NCBI GenBank assembly: GCA_905210845.1
Contig: CAJLYG010000128.1
Span: forward strand, 1 to 9,219
DNA: 9,219 nucleotides
Direction of reading: 5' to 3'
Source of the DNA: an uncultured Prevotella sp.
Lineage (GTDB): Bacteria > Bacteroidota > Bacteroidia > Bacteroidales > Bacteroidaceae
The notes under the pieces are model-generated. The model saw nothing but the letters and a program-made list of their open reading frames with translations. It searched no databases and was not told the origin of the DNA. How positions within the stretch are numbered: the first letter of the stretch is position 1; each line of letters opens with the position of its first letter. Made by a program: the position numbers and the translations under genes. Of this stretch, positions 7,726 through 9,219 are shown piece by piece.

Positions 7726-7745
7726 CATCTTGGAAATTTAGGTAA
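7703..7745. repeat. Perfect 11-bp inverted repeat straddling the gpmI -7 box
   Basis: TTACCTAAATT (7703-7713) and AATTTAGGTAA (7735-7745) are exact reverse complements separated by 21 nt. Their centres are 32 bp apart, about three turns of B-DNA. The left arm lies in the spacer between -33 and -7. The right arm lies just beyond the expected start site, so the pair brackets the -7 element almost symmetrically. Only the right arm would be transcribed into gpmI mRNA, so an RNA hairpin is not expected from this promoter. A pair of operator half-sites for a repressor is one reading; chance in AT-rich DNA is the alternative. Confidence 0.6.
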
Positions 7746-7772
7746 AAAGTAGAATAATTAATCATAAAAGTT

Positions 7773-9219
7773 ATGGCAAAGAAAGCTTTATTGATGATAC
7801 TCGATGGTTGGGGTATCGGCAAACATGACAAGGGGGATGTGATCTATAACACACCGACTCCTTATCTGGATTATCTGAATGCAGTTTCTGCACATTCTCA
7901 GCTTCAGGCTTCAGGCGAAGATGTTGGCTTGCCTGACGGTCAGATGGGCAACTCTGAGGTAGGGCACCTGAACATTGGCGCAGGGCGTATTGTCTATCAG
8001 GATCTCGTGAAGATCAATCGCGCTTGCAAGGATGGGTCTATCCTGAAGAATCCGGAGATTGTGTCTGCCTATAGCTATGCCCAGAAGACAGGCAAGAAGT
8101 TGCATCTGATGGGCCTGACCTCAACAGGTGGCGTCCACTCTTCCTTGGCTCATCTCTTCAAGCTTGTGGAGATTTCCAAGCAATATGGGCTGAAGAACAC
8201 CTACGTTCACTGCTTCATGGACGGTCGTGATACCGACCCGAAGAGTGGCAAGGGCTTCATCAGCGACTTGGCAAAGGTATGTGAAGAGAATGATGCCCAT
8301 ATCGCCAGCATCATCGGTCGTTTCTATGCGATGGACCGTGACAAGCGATGGAATCGTGTAAAAGAGGCTTATGACCTGCTCGTGGAAGGCAAGGGAAAGC
8401 AGGCTACCGATATGGTACAGGCCATGCAGGAAAGCTATGATGACGGCGTAACCGATGAGTTCATCAAGCCGATCCATAATTCGACCGTTGATGGCACGAT
8501 CCAGGAAGGAGACGTGATCATCTTCATCAATTTCCGCAACGACCGCGCAAAAGAGCTTACGACAGTCCTCACCCAGCAGGACATGCCCGAGGAAGGCATG
8601 CATACGATCAAGGACCTGCAGTATTATTGCATGACTCCTTATGATGCCAACTTCAAGAATGTCCATATCCTCTTCCCGAAGGAAAACGTTGTGGACACCT
8701 TAGGCGAGTATTTGAGCAAGCAGGGGAAGAAGCAACTGCATACCGCAGAGACTGAGAAGTATGCTCATGTCACCTTCTTCTTCAATGGAGGTCGTGAGGC
8801 ACCGTTCGAGAACGAGGACCGTATCCTTGTTCCGTCACCCAAGGTTGCCACCTATGACCTGAAACCGGAGATGAGTGTCTATGAGGTGAAGGACAAATTG
8901 GTAGGCGCTATCAAGACGCAGGAATATGACTTTATCGTTGTCAACTTCGCCAACGGTGATATGGTAGGCCATACCGGCGTTTACAATGCAATTGCCAAGG
9001 CTGTGGTTGCCGTTGACCAATGCGTGCGTGAGGTAATCGAGACAGCCAAAGCAGCAGACTATGAGGCGATCATCATTGCCGATCACGGCAATGCCGACCA
9101 TGCGATCAACGAGGATGGGACGCCTAATACGGCGCATTCCTTGAACCCTGTTCCGTTCATTTATGTGACGAACAACAACAGTGCAACCGTCAAATTGAAA
9201 GTGAAGTTTTTAAGAGGTA
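7773..9219 (+). CDS. gpmI: 2,3-bisphosphoglycerate-independent phosphoglycerate mutase, 3' end cut by window
   Basis: This cytoplasmic glycolytic enzyme interconverts 3- and 2-phosphoglycerate using two Mn ions and a phosphoserine. The frame is open from ATG 7773 to the window end, 482 codons of a usual 505-510, with no stop. Signature residues are all present: Asp11 in LDGWG, nucleophile Ser61 in GNSEVGH, His122 in [14 protein letters not shown] (151-159), [15 protein letters not shown] (182-196), NFRNDRAKE (253-261), metal ligands Asp396 and His400 in NGDMVGH, Asp437-His438 in ADHGNADH, and His455 in NTAHS. The phosphatase-like fold is interrupted by the phosphotransferase domain at about 80-300, as usual. 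It is transcribed divergently from the GH3 unit from its own promoter and is probably constitutive. After PVPFIYV (460-466) the last residues (KLKVKFLRG) do not show the expected Gly-x-Leu-Ala/Ser-Asp before the window ends. Confidence 0.98.
   Translation, partial: MAKKALLMILDGWGIGKHDKGDVIYNTPTPYLDYLNAVSAHSQLQASGEDVGLPDGQMGNSEVGHLNIGAGRIVYQDLVKINRACKDGSILKNPEIVSAYSYAQKTGKKLHLMGLTSTGGVHSSLAHLFKLVEISKQYGLKNTYVHCFMDGRDTDPKSGKGFISDLAKVCEENDAHIASIIGRFYAMDRDKRWNRVKEAYDLLVEGKGKQATDMVQAMQESYDDGVTDEFIKPIHNSTVDGTIQEGDVIIFINFRNDRAKELTTVLTQQDMPEEGMHTIKDLQYYCMTPYDANFKNVHILFPKENVVDTLGEYLSKQGKKQLHTAETEKYAHVTFFFNGGREAPFENEDRILVPSPKVATYDLKPEMSVYEVKDKLVGAIKTQEYDFIVVNFANGDMVGHTGVYNAIAKAVVAVDQCVREVIETAKAADYEAIIIADHGNADHAINEDGTPNTAHSLNPVPFIYVTNNNSATVKLKVKFLRG

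Noticed and set aside
7703..7745. Phase-variable invertible promoter, as known in Bacteroides capsule loci
   Set aside because: The segment between the repeats is only 21 bp, far shorter than known invertible promoter segments. No recombinase is nearby, and the gene is housekeeping. An operator or chance is more likely.
7544..7772. Possible small RNA gene, tRNA or short peptide in the divergent intergenic region
   Set aside because: No cloverleaf, no GC-rich hairpin with a T tract and no open frame with a plausible start was seen. The region is explained by two promoters, leaders and the inverted repeat.
8121..8666. A 181-codon open frame on the minus strand
   Set aside because: It is antisense to the phosphotransferase domain of gpmI, whose frame is confirmed by family motifs on both sides. 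The translation resembles no known protein and has no promoter or spacing evidence.
1..9219. Mobile elements, CRISPR arrays, phage or defence genes
   Set aside because: No transposase or integrase, no regularly spaced direct repeats and no terminal inverted repeats were found. All long convincing frames are metabolic or transport genes.

Overview
The window looks like a chromosomal segment of a Bacteroidales bacterium, most likely Prevotella or a close relative. Support comes from a SusC/SusD pair, a lipobox-bearing SusD, AT-rich translation starts without Shine-Dalgarno sequences, two promoters of the Bacteroidetes type (TTTG at -33, TAnnTTTG at -7), and a cofactor-independent phosphoglycerate mutase that reads like Bacteroidales versions. 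The genus is an inference from protein character, not from a marker gene.

Layout. (1) 1-1811, plus strand: the last 28 codons of a SusC-like TonB-dependent receptor, then a complete SusD-like surface lipoprotein 18 nt downstream. (2) 1812-1963: a short convergent spacer with a strong GC-rich hairpin, probably a terminator usable from both sides. (3) 1964-7543, minus strand: a tight two-gene unit, a family 3 glycoside hydrolase followed 3 nt later by a 1075-residue tricorn-type S41 peptidase. Both have signal peptides and complete catalytic residue sets. (4) 7544-7772: a divergent intergenic region with one predicted promoter on each strand and a perfect 11-bp inverted repeat straddling the -7 box of the rightward promoter. 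(5) 7773-9219, plus strand: gpmI, a glycolytic phosphoglycerate mutase cut off by the window edge about 20-25 codons before its expected end.

How it may fit together. SusC/SusD import oligosaccharides across the outer membrane. An exported GH3 beta-glucosidase-type enzyme could hydrolyse such oligosaccharides in the periplasm. The exported tricorn homologue would cleave peptides in the same compartment, so the minus-strand unit joins a sugar-cleaving and a peptide-cleaving enzyme. No regulator (HTCS, sigma/anti-sigma or SusR type) and no endo-acting glycanase is visible, so the window does not by itself define a complete polysaccharide utilisation locus, and the substrate cannot be named. gpmI appears to be an unrelated housekeeping neighbour.

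I found no clearly new multi-gene system, RNA gene, CRISPR array, insertion sequence or prophage. The observations most worth checking are the inverted repeat on the gpmI promoter and the GH3/tricorn gene pair.
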